Source: Candidatus Woesearchaeota archaeon
GTDB taxonomy: Archaea > Nanobdellota > Nanobdellia > Woesearchaeales > UBA11576
Direction: 5' to 3'
Length of the DNA stretch: 24,185 nt
Assembly: GCA_019322385.1 (NCBI GenBank)
Contig: JAHWIS010000099.1
Span: 1 to 24,185, forward strand
The position numbers and the translations under genes are program-made. Shown piece after piece: positions 13,215-20,238 of this stretch; within the stretch, counting starts at the first letter, position 1; the number at the start of each line of letters is the position of its first letter. Under the pieces are notes generated by a model. It searched no databases. It was given only the letters and a program-made list of their open reading frames with translations, and was not told where the DNA came from.

Positions 13215-13613
13215 GTGACACTTAATACTAAATGCATAAAAGCGCCTATGTCTGAAGAGGATGGTCGTAGGATATCTGTCATGAGCAGGCATACACTCAA
13301 TGATGGCACAACACCTGACTATGAGATATCTACTGACTTGTTCCATGAACATTGGCGTGATCTTGCGCCGCCTCCAGGACTTGTCGGCAGGTATTACAAT
13401 CACGGGCTTCCTTGGCAGGAATTAGAGAACCATTACCTTGTTTACATAAGGCAGATACACCTGCTCAAAAGATTGGATGCTCTGATTGGACTTGCAGTTT
13501 CTGGAAATGCAACTATCCTTTGCATTGAGGCTACTCCTGAGAAATGTCATAGAAGGCTTCTTGCAGAAGAGTGCAAGAGGATACACCCTTCTTTAGAAAT
13601 TTGTATACGTTAA
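13215..13613 (+). CDS. DUF488 family protein
   Basis: A 132-residue protein of the DUF488 family. The signature C-I-E-A-T-P-E-K-C-H-R-R-L-L near the C terminus (C-x-E-x-x-P-x-x-C-H-R) is intact, and the N-terminal strand followed by I-S-V-M-S-R-H also fits. The paired cysteines and His suggest a metal or redox site; the family has no established reaction. The start is GTG at 13215, 16 bases after the AT-rich element; no SD is visible. Its TAA stop overlaps the stop of the convergent TFS gene in TTAA (13610-13613). Confidence 0.88.
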   Translation: MTLNTKCIKAPMSEEDGRRISVMSRHTLNDGTTPDYEISTDLFHEHWRDLAPPPGLVGRYYNHGLPWQELENHYLVYIRQIHLLKRLDALIGLAVSGNATILCIEATPEKCHRRLLAEECKRIHPSLEICIR

Positions 13614-13927
13614 CTGTAATCTCTCCATGTGTGCTTGCACTTTGTGCATTTGAGGAACTTGGTCTCTGCCTCGTCTCCTGAGCGGGTCTGGACCAGCCAA
13701 TAATATGCTTCCTTATTGCCGCACTTGGGGCACTCTTCCTTTGTTATCGGAAGGGTCTCGATCTCCTTGTCGACGACCTCGACCTCTGCTTCTTCTTTAT
13801 TGACCTTTTTCTCTTCTTTCAAGGTGGCAGACTCGCCTTTGCTGGTGTAGCCGCATGAACAGTACATGATTGTCTTTTCCCCTTCCTTCCTTGGCCTCAG
13901 TATCGAGCCGCATTTAGGACAAAACAT
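13610..13927 (-). CDS. tfs: Transcription factor S (TFIIS-like RNA cleavage factor)
   Basis: A 105-residue protein with two zinc ribbons. The N-terminal ribbon uses C3-x2-C6 and C-S-C-G; the C-terminal ribbon uses C-P-K-C-G and C-T-K-C-K. Between the latter pairs, R-S-G-D-E-A-E-T-K-F carries the acidic Asp-Glu pair of the TFIIS hairpin that reaches into the polymerase active site and stimulates transcript cleavage in stalled complexes. The length matches archaeal TFS, and the intact Asp-Glu pair argues for an active factor and against an inhibitory TFS4-like paralogue. A Lys/Glu-rich linker of about 30 residues joins the ribbons. It lies 10 bases after the signal peptidase gene on the same strand, so the two are probably co-transcribed. 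Confidence 0.93.
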   Translation of the reverse strand: MFCPKCGSILRPRKEGEKTIMYCSCGYTSKGESATLKEEKKVNKEEAEVEVVDKEIETLPITKEECPKCGNKEAYYWLVQTRSGDEAETKFLKCTKCKHTWRDYS

Positions 13928-13937
13928 TGTATTCCTC

Positions 13938-14561
13938 TTAGACTATCCCGACAAGCTGTAGGAGCTTGACGAATCCTATCTTGATATAGCCGAGCAAAGG
14001 CACGCGTATGACTGCTTTGCCGATATAGTTTTCTTCAGGCACATTAGACTCAAAATAGAATGTTCCTATATTATGGTCACCTTTTGTTGAATATGTGTGG
14101 TGAGAATTGTTCTGCTTTGCGATGATTATCCTGTGGATGACAGGATCAGGCCTGTTGGCCTTGAACACAATAACGTCACCAACCTTCAGCTTCTCATGGT
14201 TTGTACCATAGAGCAGCATTATGTCCCCCCTATTGAAGCCGTTCTTGAACCTGAAATCCTTGAACTGGTCTTTTGTTATGCCAAGCTGTGCATAGAACTC
14301 CTCTTGTGTACACTGTGCATCACCGCAGACAGCATTGCTAGCCCACCAGTCATCAAAGCTGCCATCATGATCCATGGATGAGGAGACAACAGCAACTATC
14401 GGGTGGGATGTCGAGAGAACCAAACCAAGGACTGGATAGACAACAAATTTGATCAGTATGAAAGCAAGAATGACATTGACAAGCCAGCTGGCCCAGCTGT
14501 CATCCTCCCAGATGAAATACCAGACCTTTTTCCAGCCGCGTTTAATCTTCTTCCAGTCCAT
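13938..14561 (-). CDS. Archaeal signal peptidase I (S26B)
   Basis: A 207-residue membrane protease with an N-terminal membrane segment (about 26-50) and the catalytic domain outside. V-V-S-S-S-M (Ser62 before Met63) is the nucleophile box, V-I-H-R-I (His143) is the His that replaces the bacterial Lys in archaeal and ER-type enzymes, and K-G-D-H-N (Asp162) is the conserved acidic motif. An insertion of about 45 residues containing two Cys (C-G-D-A-Q-C) lies between the nucleophile and the R-G-D-I-M strand. A second hydrophobic patch near the C terminus may be another membrane contact. It cleaves signal peptides of secreted proteins. A TATA-like element at 14583-14591 is shared with the divergent NMD3 gene. 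Confidence 0.93.
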   Translation of the reverse strand: MDWKKIKRGWKKVWYFIWEDDSWASWLVNVILAFILIKFVVYPVLGLVLSTSHPIVAVVSSSMDHDGSFDDWWASNAVCGDAQCTQEEFYAQLGITKDQFKDFRFKNGFNRGDIMLLYGTNHEKLKVGDVIVFKANRPDPVIHRIIIAKQNNSHHTYSTKGDHNIGTFYFESNVPEENYIGKAVIRVPLLGYIKIGFVKLLQLVGIV

Positions 14562-14582
14562 ATCATATATTTCTCAGGAAAG

Positions 14583-14591
14583 TTTTAATAA
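14583..14591. promoter_or_regulatory. Shared TATA-like element between signal peptidase and NMD3 genes
   Basis: TTTTAATAA (TTATTAAAA on the minus strand) lies 22 bases from each of the two divergent ATGs (14561 minus, 14614 plus), so one AT-rich core could seat TBP for either direction, both giving near-leaderless transcripts. Confidence 0.5.
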
Positions 14592-14613
14592 GGTTTCGGT
14601 CAATACGCATTAT

Positions 14614-15390
14614 ATGAGATTCTGCCCTAGATGCGGAAAACAAGGCATAAAAGGGGATTTCTGCAGCGAATGCTCTAAAGAGGAGCTTCAGCTCGGTTTC
14701 AAGGACATAACCATCAAGAAATGCATAGATTGCGACAGGTTCAAGGTGCGGGACCAATGGCTGAGCTTCCGCAGTGTTGATGAGGGCATTGTGAGGGCAG
14801 TGCATCCAAAGATCAAGAACCCGCGTAAGGTGTTCCTGGATATAGTGCCGCATTATGATCCGCTCAAGGACAAGCCAGGAGCAAAGCAGGACATAGAGCT
14901 GGAGATATCAGCAGACCACCAGGAATTTATCATACCTGCTGTGATCGAGTTCACATACTGCCCTAAATGCTCAAAAGCAGGAAGCCAGTATTTTGAAGGT
15001 ACGCTGCAGATCAGGGAAGCCACTCCTGAACTGCTTGATTTTGTCAGGCGAGACATAGCAAAACACGCTAAGGACGGAGTGCATGTGACAAAAGAGAGCG
15101 GAAAGGGAAAGAACCTTGACCTGCGGCTGACTTCTGCAAAGTACCTTCGTGTCATCGGCAAGAAGCTGAAGCAGAAATTCAACGGTGAACTGACAGAGAC
15201 ATCAAAACTCTTCAGCAGGAACAAGCAGACAAGCAAAGAGATACACCGGACGACTGTGCTATTCAAGATGCGGAACTACAAGATAGGGGATGTTGTCAAG
15301 AGCAGAGGAAGAAAGGTCAAGATAAAGACTATAGGGAAACGGGTTTCGGGTGTTGATATAGAGACAGGGAAGAAGGTGTTTGTCGAATAA
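14614..15390 (+). CDS. nmd3: NMD3 family ribosome-associated protein
   Basis: A 258-residue archaeal NMD3 homologue. The N terminus has zinc-binding pairs C4-x2-C7 and C17-x2-C20, then C37-x2-C40; another pair, C-P-K-C-S, follows about 100 residues later. The C-terminal 40 residues (Y-K-I-G-D-V-V then G-K-R-V-S-G-V-D) form a small beta-barrel-like module. Eukaryotic NMD3 is the large-subunit export adaptor; archaea have no nucleus, so a role in 50S maturation or quality control is inferred. I use the ATG at 14614 because the Cys pairs begin there and the TATA-like element lies 22 bases upstream; the longer frame back to 14449 runs antisense into the signal peptidase gene. Confidence 0.9.
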   Translation: MRFCPRCGKQGIKGDFCSECSKEELQLGFKDITIKKCIDCDRFKVRDQWLSFRSVDEGIVRAVHPKIKNPRKVFLDIVPHYDPLKDKPGAKQDIELEISADHQEFIIPAVIEFTYCPKCSKAGSQYFEGTLQIREATPELLDFVRRDIAKHAKDGVHVTKESGKGKNLDLRLTSAKYLRVIGKKLKQKFNGELTETSKLFSRNKQTSKEIHRTTVLFKMRNYKIGDVVKSRGRKVKIKTIGKRVSGVDIETGKKVFVE

Positions 15391-15406
15391 GAAATCAGAA
15401 AATATC

Positions 15407-15423
15407 AAAAAAAGAATAAAAAA
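15407..15423 (-). terminator. T-tracts ending the thioredoxin-like gene
   Basis: On the minus strand two T-tracts of six and seven follow the stop at 15437 within 31 bases. On the plus strand TTTTT at 15430-15434 could stop the convergent NMD3 transcript. Confidence 0.5.
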
Positions 15424-15436
15424 TTAAACTTTTTCT

Positions 15437-17206
15437 TTAACCGCATCCGCCAGCGCTAGCGGCAGGTGATGGTGTGCCAGAGTCTAGTGTTGCTAGTGTC
15501 TCTGAGCTGCACTCGCCAGGTGCTGTCTCGAAGCCTGCGCATAATGACTGTGCATAGCCTGATGGTGCTCGTGCTCCTGCGTAAGCTTCGCCTTCGACAA
15601 ACACTGTCGGAGAGCCCCGCACACCAAGCGCTGCGTTCAATGCAAGCTCTTCGGAAAGGATATCTTCCCATTCATTGGCTTCGCAGTCCTTGATCTTTTC
15701 TGTGTCTAGGTTCAATGATTCTGCTACCGGCTCCCAGCAGGTATCTGCGTTCTGGTAACTGCACTTCTGGTTCATCTCAAGCACAAACTCGAAATAAGCA
15801 GCATCGCCCATGTACTCGTGGACGCAAAGCTCTCGCAGTCCCTGGTTCAGCTCCTGCACTCCGTGCATAGAGCAGTACTTGTCTTCCTCATCAAGGCAGT
15901 ATTGAGGACCGCCGCCCTGATAGTTTGAATATATCACATAATGCGGATTGAAATCAGCCTTTTCCTTGAGCAGCTGATACACTGGCTCGATAGCCTCCTC
16001 AGCTATGTTGCCGTAAGGGCAGTAGCTCATGACATAGAAGTCAATCTGCGGCTTGTTGTCGCCTTTCTTGACTCCGGTCAGCTCTTCCATCTCTTTCCTC
16101 TTCTCCTCGTCGAGGATATAGCTTGCGCCGGTGGCATCGTCCAGCATCACATAATACTTGTCGACCTTCTTGAAAGCATTCCTCAGCCTCTCGTTGTTCT
16201 TAAAGGAATAGGTGTCTTCAAGCGAATCGCTGAACACATACGAAGGCGCTTTCTGCAGATTGAGATTCTCGATGAATGCCTTACCTCTTGATGTAGAGGC
16301 GTCAACCACCTCGACATTTAGGTTCAGGAATATCTGATTGAGGACCTGGATGTTCTGTGTAGTGTCGCAGGTAGCGCAGTCCTCTGAATTAACTATCTTA
16401 AGCTCGACTGCAGCATCTTCCTGATAAGCGCACTTTGCGTCCTTTTCTCCTGCATTCTCACAGATACCTATCTTGCCTGGCTCTGGTGCACAGTCCATGT
16501 CAACAGTGCATGCAGGCATGCCTTCGCATGCAGGATGGCCTTCAAGATACTTGCATACTTCTTTCTTGAAGGAATTAGCATCCCTCTGGCCGCTGTAAAG
16601 ATTGCCATTGAAATACATTGTCGGGCTGCCCTGGGCATTTGCTGCCTTACTCTTCTTTATCGATTCTGAAAGAAGCTGGTCACCTTCTTCGCCGTCAGTG
16701 CAGTCTATTATCGCCTGTGCATCAATGCCTGTCTCTTCTGAGCATTTCTCTATGGATCCTCGTAGGTCACTTGGATTCTTGTTCTGGCAGACCACAAAAT
16801 CAATCAGCTGGTCAGGATGTTTCTTCTGGACGCAGAGCTGAATCTTATTGCCTTCAACTTCAGGAGCGCCGTGCAGGCTCTGGAAATTGCCTGGAGTGCC
16901 AGATGCAATGTATTCGAGCCTAAAATTGATGTTCTCACCAAGCTCCTTGAGCACTGGTGCGAAACCGTCCTCGACCTGTGTGCCATAAGGGCACTGGCTC
17001 ATGACGTGAAATACAACATCGACAGTGCCGTACTGCTCTGGGTCATCAACATCAACCGGTGCCGGCTGTAAAATTGTCTTGATTATACCAACAATAACTA
17101 CAACCAGGATGAGAGCTCCTATCACATATGGAGTATAATTTGTTTTCTTCTTTCTAGGCCTATGATGGGCCTTTGTTCTGTGCGCATGCTTTTTGTGTTC
17201 AGACAT
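15437..17206 (-). CDS. Membrane-anchored protein with three thioredoxin-like modules
   Basis: A 589-residue protein with a basic N terminus (His/Lys-rich 1-23), one membrane segment (about 26-47) and a large domain expected outside the cell. Three thioredoxin-fold modules can be read from Cys motifs and following cis-Pro loops: C-P-Y-G (72-75) with G-S-P-T-M; C-A-T-C (277-280) with K-A-P-S-Y; and C-P-Y-G (396-399) with G-S-P-T-V. The outer modules resemble GILT/DsbA-like proteins with a single Cys in the motif plus many further Cys; only the central module has a full CxxC. It probably forms or isomerises disulfides in surface proteins. The last residues, A-G-G-C-G, end in an isolated Cys. A strong SD AGGAGGGGTG precedes the ATG. 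Confidence 0.85.
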   Translation of the reverse strand: MSEHKKHAHRTKAHHRPRKKKTNYTPYVIGALILVVVIVGIIKTILQPAPVDVDDPEQYGTVDVVFHVMSQCPYGTQVEDGFAPVLKELGENINFRLEYIASGTPGNFQSLHGAPEVEGNKIQLCVQKKHPDQLIDFVVCQNKNPSDLRGSIEKCSEETGIDAQAIIDCTDGEEGDQLLSESIKKSKAANAQGSPTMYFNGNLYSGQRDANSFKKEVCKYLEGHPACEGMPACTVDMDCAPEPGKIGICENAGEKDAKCAYQEDAAVELKIVNSEDCATCDTTQNIQVLNQIFLNLNVEVVDASTSRGKAFIENLNLQKAPSYVFSDSLEDTYSFKNNERLRNAFKKVDKYYVMLDDATGASYILDEEKRKEMEELTGVKKGDNKPQIDFYVMSYCPYGNIAEEAIEPVYQLLKEKADFNPHYVIYSNYQGGGPQYCLDEEDKYCSMHGVQELNQGLRELCVHEYMGDAAYFEFVLEMNQKCSYQNADTCWEPVAESLNLDTEKIKDCEANEWEDILSEELALNAALGVRGSPTVFVEGEAYAGARAPSGYAQSLCAGFETAPGECSSETLATLDSGTPSPAASAGGCG

Positions 17207-17250
17207 TTTACACCCCTCCTAAGATGGTAATCACACCCTGTTCAGAACTT

Positions 17251-17260
17251 CTTTTAAATC
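17251..17260 (-). promoter_or_regulatory. TATA box of the thioredoxin-like gene
   Basis: GATTTAAAAG on the minus strand about 45 bases ahead of the ATG; a second ATTTAAAAAG lies at about 17274-17283. The predicted leader of about 20 bases contains the SD AGGAGGGGTG. Confidence 0.45.
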
Positions 17261-17299
17261 TTTCGAATAGCCCTTTTTAAATGCTTTGATTAACAATCG

Positions 17300-17446
17300 T
17301 TATGGCACAGGAGCCAAACTAAAAGAAGCAATCATCGTCTTGATGCCCCACCACAACAGCAGCGCGGCAATGATCAGCGCTATGTAATTGGTAATGTCCT
17401 TCCAATCAACATGGAGATACCATTTCAGAAATTCCTTGACCTTCAC
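17300..17446 (-). CDS. 48-aa single-pass membrane protein with GTG start
   Basis: A short ORF with no ATG at its head. GTG at 17446 is preceded by GAGGTAA, in which the TAA is the stop codon of the upstream Lys-rich gene, so the two are translationally linked. The product begins with a basic amphipathic stretch (KVKEFLKWYLHVDWKD), followed by one hydrophobic segment I-A-L-I-I-A-A-L-L-L-W-W-G-I and a short tail ending in A-P-V-P. It is expected to sit in the membrane with its N terminus inside. I know no homologue. The operon position (after the protease, Pth2 and Lys-rich genes) is the only functional hint. Confidence 0.65.
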   Translation of the reverse strand: MKVKEFLKWYLHVDWKDITNYIALIIAALLLWWGIKTMIASFSLAPVP

Positions 17447-17451
17447 CTGTC

Positions 17452-17649
17452 TTACCTCTTCTTGGACCTGCTCTTTGCTGGTTTTGTCTTTGGCTTTACA
17501 GCCCTCATCTTTTTCTTCACAAGCAGCCTCTCAAGAAGGCTTTCACCTTTCTTGAAACTCTTTTTTTCTTTTTCTAACGAAGGCAGCTTTGCAAGTGCTT
17601 TGTCCTGCTTTTTCAGCTTTTCAACCTGTTTTTTCTTTTTTATTGCCAT
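17452..17649 (-). CDS. 65-aa Lys-rich basic protein
   Basis: A small, strongly basic protein: about one third Lys, with KKKKQVEKLKKQDKALAKL at the N terminus and a C-terminal K-P-K-T-K-P-A-K-S-R-S-K-K-R. The central part (L-P-S-L-E-K-E-K-K then S-L-L-E-R-L-L-V) could be a short amphipathic helix. Composition suggests binding to nucleic acid or the ribosome, consistent with the adjacent Pth2 gene, but no family is recognised. The ATG lies two bases after the Pth2 stop codon, and its own stop overlaps the SD of the following membrane-protein gene, so these are read as one operon. Confidence 0.7.
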   Translation of the reverse strand: MAIKKKKQVEKLKKQDKALAKLPSLEKEKKSFKKGESLLERLLVKKKMRAVKPKTKPAKSRSKKR

Positions 17650-17651
17650 CT

Positions 17652-17990
17652 TTACACCATAGGAAGTTTTCCTGTAAGCTTATCGATCTTCTGCTCAGAA
17701 TCCGGACCTATACCAAGACATGTCTTTGTGCCTGGCGCAATGCAGGTCTTTCCAGCATCTGTTATCAGCGCTGTGATCAGCTTTTCAGATCTTGCCATCT
17801 TCAGGTAATCAAGAAGCTCTTTATCATCCTTTACCTTGAGGACAATCTTTTTCTGGCCCTGTGCTCTCCACTCATCAAGCTTTGACTTGCTTGACTTGAA
17901 TGTCGCTTCGACAGCAGCATGGGCGACCTGCGCTGCAAGCTTCCCTTTGGGCAGCTTCAAGTCCTGCCTCACGATTACGACGAGTTTCAT
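17652..17990 (-). CDS. pth2: Peptidyl-tRNA hydrolase, archaeal/eukaryal Pth2 type
   Basis: A 112-residue Pth2. Typical segments are K-L-V-V-I-V-R-Q-D-L, K-G-K-L-A-A-Q-V-A-H-A-A, the central L-I-T-A-L-I-T-D-A-G-K-T, and I-A-P-G-T-K-T-C-L-G-I-G-P near the end, where Asp and Thr of the family active site lie. It frees tRNA from prematurely released peptidyl-tRNA. I use the ATG ending at 17990; a TTG two codons upstream (17996) has slightly better spacing (7) to GGAG at 18004-18007. It is second in an operon after the metalloprotease (gap of about 29 bases) and before a Lys-rich small protein. Confidence 0.95.
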   Translation of the reverse strand: MKLVVIVRQDLKLPKGKLAAQVAHAAVEATFKSSKSKLDEWRAQGQKKIVLKVKDDKELLDYLKMARSEKLITALITDAGKTCIAPGTKTCLGIGPDSEQKIDKLTGKLPMV

Positions 17991-18019
17991 GTCCAAGATA
18001 TCACTCCTTTTTCAGCGAT

Positions 18020-19102
18020 TCAAAAGCTCAGTAAACTTTTAAAGGTTTGGTTTTTCGGAAGGTATTTCGGATGGTTCAGTCCAGGGATTTCCTTCAGCAG
18101 CGGAAGATCTTTGATGGTCACTTTTCCTACATAGAGCTGGTTGATTGAGCCGCCATTATCCAGGAATTCCTTTACTTTCAGATAGCCGTCAATATACACA
18201 TAATCCTTTGGGCAGCCGCCTGGCTTCGAGGTATCTGCAATGCCGCGCTTTGCGCGAGTGGTGAGCCTGAATGCGGTGGGAGGCTTGAAGAACTCAAGCA
18301 GATAGTTGTATATCTTTGAGAATTTCTCAGTCATAGCCATCTTTACTGCAACAGCCCGGGCTGCATAGTTCTTTAGCTCCTCGTTGTTGAGAAGGCCGAA
18401 GCGCTCCTCATTGGCAACTGCAAGCCCCTCTTCTGTCGCAAGATAGTTCGGCAGGCCGTGGAAGAATATAAGGAACGGCTGCTCCCTGCCGTTCTCTGCG
18501 CGCAGGACATGGGTTCCTATCTCATGGATTATCAATCTCTTGACGAAATTATCAGAGAAAGTGAAAGCGTCCCGGACAAATATCTTTTTTCTTGAGATAA
18601 GGACGTGAGCGCTCGCACTCATTGTCTTGACATCGACATCATAATCAAAACCATAGTGATTGATCTCTGCCTGGATCATGTTCGCAGCCTGCTTTGACTT
18701 TATTGTCTTTGGCTCTTTTTCAGACTCAAGCGAAAGAAAGTTGGCGGCGCGCTCAAGAACACTCTTTGAAGGAAGCCCGTATATCTTTTTTGCAAAGATC
18801 GAGAATTTCGGGTTTCCTCTGTTCTGCAGCATCTCGCACCAATCGATGAACTGGTTCCTTTTCTTGTTCAGTAGATCTCCAAGCACAGAATCGTCCTCAT
18901 CAATCGCGTGCAGCTGCTCCTGGAACTTAAGAGGGTTATAATTTAGCTTAGGATATTCAAAAACAGGATTATAATCGGGATCAGCCAGAACTTTCTCCTT
19001 TTCGCTGTTGAGATTTACAGGATTTATCTCAAAGAAACTAAGAGGATTGATTATCTTGTGCAGTTCAGTGTCTATTTTTTTCAGCTTGAAAAAATCGTTC
19101 AT
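18020..19102 (-). CDS. DUF1704/MATCAP-type metalloprotease
   Basis: A 360-residue protein of the DUF1704 family, which in bacteria has been called QEGLA-motif protein and in mammals includes the tyrosine carboxypeptidase MATCAP acting on tubulin. H-E-I-G-T-H (193-198) is the zinc motif, and T-E-E-G-L-A (223-228) supplies the third ligand Glu and names the family. Upstream, S-A-S-A-H-V-L-I and the V-R-D-A-F-T-F-S-D-N segment also match family layout. A C-terminal extension (about 300-360) follows. The target in an archaeon is unknown; removal of a C-terminal residue from a cellular protein is a reasonable inference. A TATA box TTTAAATA (19131-19138, minus) is 29 bases ahead of the ATG. Confidence 0.88.
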   Translation of the reverse strand: MNDFFKLKKIDTELHKIINPLSFFEINPVNLNSEKEKVLADPDYNPVFEYPKLNYNPLKFQEQLHAIDEDDSVLGDLLNKKRNQFIDWCEMLQNRGNPKFSIFAKKIYGLPSKSVLERAANFLSLESEKEPKTIKSKQAANMIQAEINHYGFDYDVDVKTMSASAHVLISRKKIFVRDAFTFSDNFVKRLIIHEIGTHVLRAENGREQPFLIFFHGLPNYLATEEGLAVANEERFGLLNNEELKNYAARAVAVKMAMTEKFSKIYNYLLEFFKPPTAFRLTTRAKRGIADTSKPGGCPKDYVYIDGYLKVKEFLDNGGSINQLYVGKVTIKDLPLLKEIPGLNHPKYLPKNQTFKSLLSF

Positions 19103-19130
19103 TTTTACATAGATTATTCGGTATTCACAG

Positions 19131-19138
19131 TATTTAAA
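19131..19138 (-). promoter_or_regulatory. TATA box of the MATCAP-like/pth2 operon
   Basis: TTTAAATA on the minus strand ends 29 bases before the ATG at 19102. It shares the 105-base divergent gap with the CorA promoter. Confidence 0.6.
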
Positions 19139-19176
19139 CCTTGTTGTTTTGTTCTCCTCGAGAGTAGGGACAAAAG

Positions 19177-19184
19177 TTTATATA
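19177..19184 (+). promoter_or_regulatory. TATA box of the CorA-type gene
   Basis: TTTATATA ends 24 bases before the ATG at 19208, giving a leaderless transcript. This supports the 19208 start over the longer frame back to 19058. Confidence 0.65.
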
Positions 19185-19207
19185 CGTTGCAACATGGTTT
19201 TCTGGCC

Positions 19208-20152
19208 ATGCTAAACGTATATTGGCGGCCAAAAGGTAAGATTGTGGAAGGGAAGCTTGATGCCCTGAGGTCAAAAAAGACAACATGGGTAGACTGCTTC
19301 AACCCGACCAAGAAAGAGCTGGAAGACATATCAAAGCTTACAGGGGTGCCTGTCATAGAATTCAAGGAGCACCTGCTTTCCTATGAAAGACCAACCACAT
19401 TGGAGGATGATAGCTTCTCCCTTATTGTTTTTGGGGCGCCTGTCATGCATAAAGACCGCACAGTTGCCACTTCTTTTGCGATATTCTTATGCAAGAACAA
19501 TAACATAATCACTATCCGGACTGAGGAGATGGAAGGCATACTGAAGTTCAAGAACGATATTATCGAGAAGAACTATAAGCGCTTTGATTCTGTCACAAAG
19601 ACTGTCCAGCTCATGCTGGAGCTGATAATCGACACATACTTCGAATACATGGACAATTTCCACGAGCAAGCAGATAAGATAGAGGCCGCAGTGTTCAAGA
19701 AACCCCAGAAGAGATCGATAGAGGATCTTTTCAAGGTGCGGAAGTCAGTGCTGTTCTTCCATAAGGCATTGATCGCGAACAGGGAAGTCCTGCTGGCGAT
19801 AGAAAAACAGCACGTGAGTAGGTTAACCAAGAAAGATCTTCCTGAATTCAGGGATCTCAGGGATGATGTGATGCAGCTGATAGATACAGAAGACATGCTG
19901 CGCACGATGTTGACAGGCATACTTGACATCTATACATCGTCATTATCCAACCAGCTGAACCAAGCAATGAAAAAGCTTACAGTCATCGCGTCATATGTCC
20001 TGATCCCGACGCTTATCGCGAGCATATACGGCATGAACTTCAGGTTCATGCCTGAGATACCATGGAAATGGGGATATCCAGTCTCGCTGGGGATGATGAT
20101 AATTTCTATAGTTGCTGTGTATTTTTATTTCAAGAAGTCGAAGATGCTGTGA
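19208..20152 (+). CDS. corA: CorA-type divalent metal ion transporter
   Basis: A 314-residue CorA family channel. The large N-terminal cytoplasmic domain includes W-V-D-C-F-N-P-T, then long helices (about 130-245). Two C-terminal membrane segments flank the signature Y-G-M-N-F (GMN at 275-277), and the tail F-K-K-S-K-M-L is basic as expected on the inside. The GMN filter selects Mg2+, and some relatives carry Co2+, Ni2+ or Zn2+. The loop after GMN reads R-F-M-P-E-I-P-W-K-W-G, keeping the acidic residue typical of the MPEL-like motif. The transporter works as a pentamer. The upstream ATG near 19194 is out of frame. Confidence 0.95.
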   Translation: MLNVYWRPKGKIVEGKLDALRSKKTTWVDCFNPTKKELEDISKLTGVPVIEFKEHLLSYERPTTLEDDSFSLIVFGAPVMHKDRTVATSFAIFLCKNNNIITIRTEEMEGILKFKNDIIEKNYKRFDSVTKTVQLMLELIIDTYFEYMDNFHEQADKIEAAVFKKPQKRSIEDLFKVRKSVLFFHKALIANREVLLAIEKQHVSRLTKKDLPEFRDLRDDVMQLIDTEDMLRTMLTGILDIYTSSLSNQLNQAMKKLTVIASYVLIPTLIASIYGMNFRFMPEIPWKWGYPVSLGMMIISIVAVYFYFKKSKML

Positions 20153-20189
20153 TTAAGCACAAAATTTAATAATAGAGCAAATTCTCAAC

Positions 20190-20232
20190 TTATATGGTGC
20201 AGGATTGGCTGTTGTAGGGCTGATCCGGAGGA
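20190..20232 (+). promoter_or_regulatory. TATA-like element and strong SD of thrS
   Basis: TTATATGG at 20190-20197 is a candidate TATA box, with another A/T-rich candidate at 20161-20172. GGAGGA at 20227-20232 lies six bases before the ATG at 20239 and decides the start: a TTG at 20233 directly touches the SD and cannot be the initiator. Confidence 0.55.
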
Positions 20233-20238
20233 TTGAAA

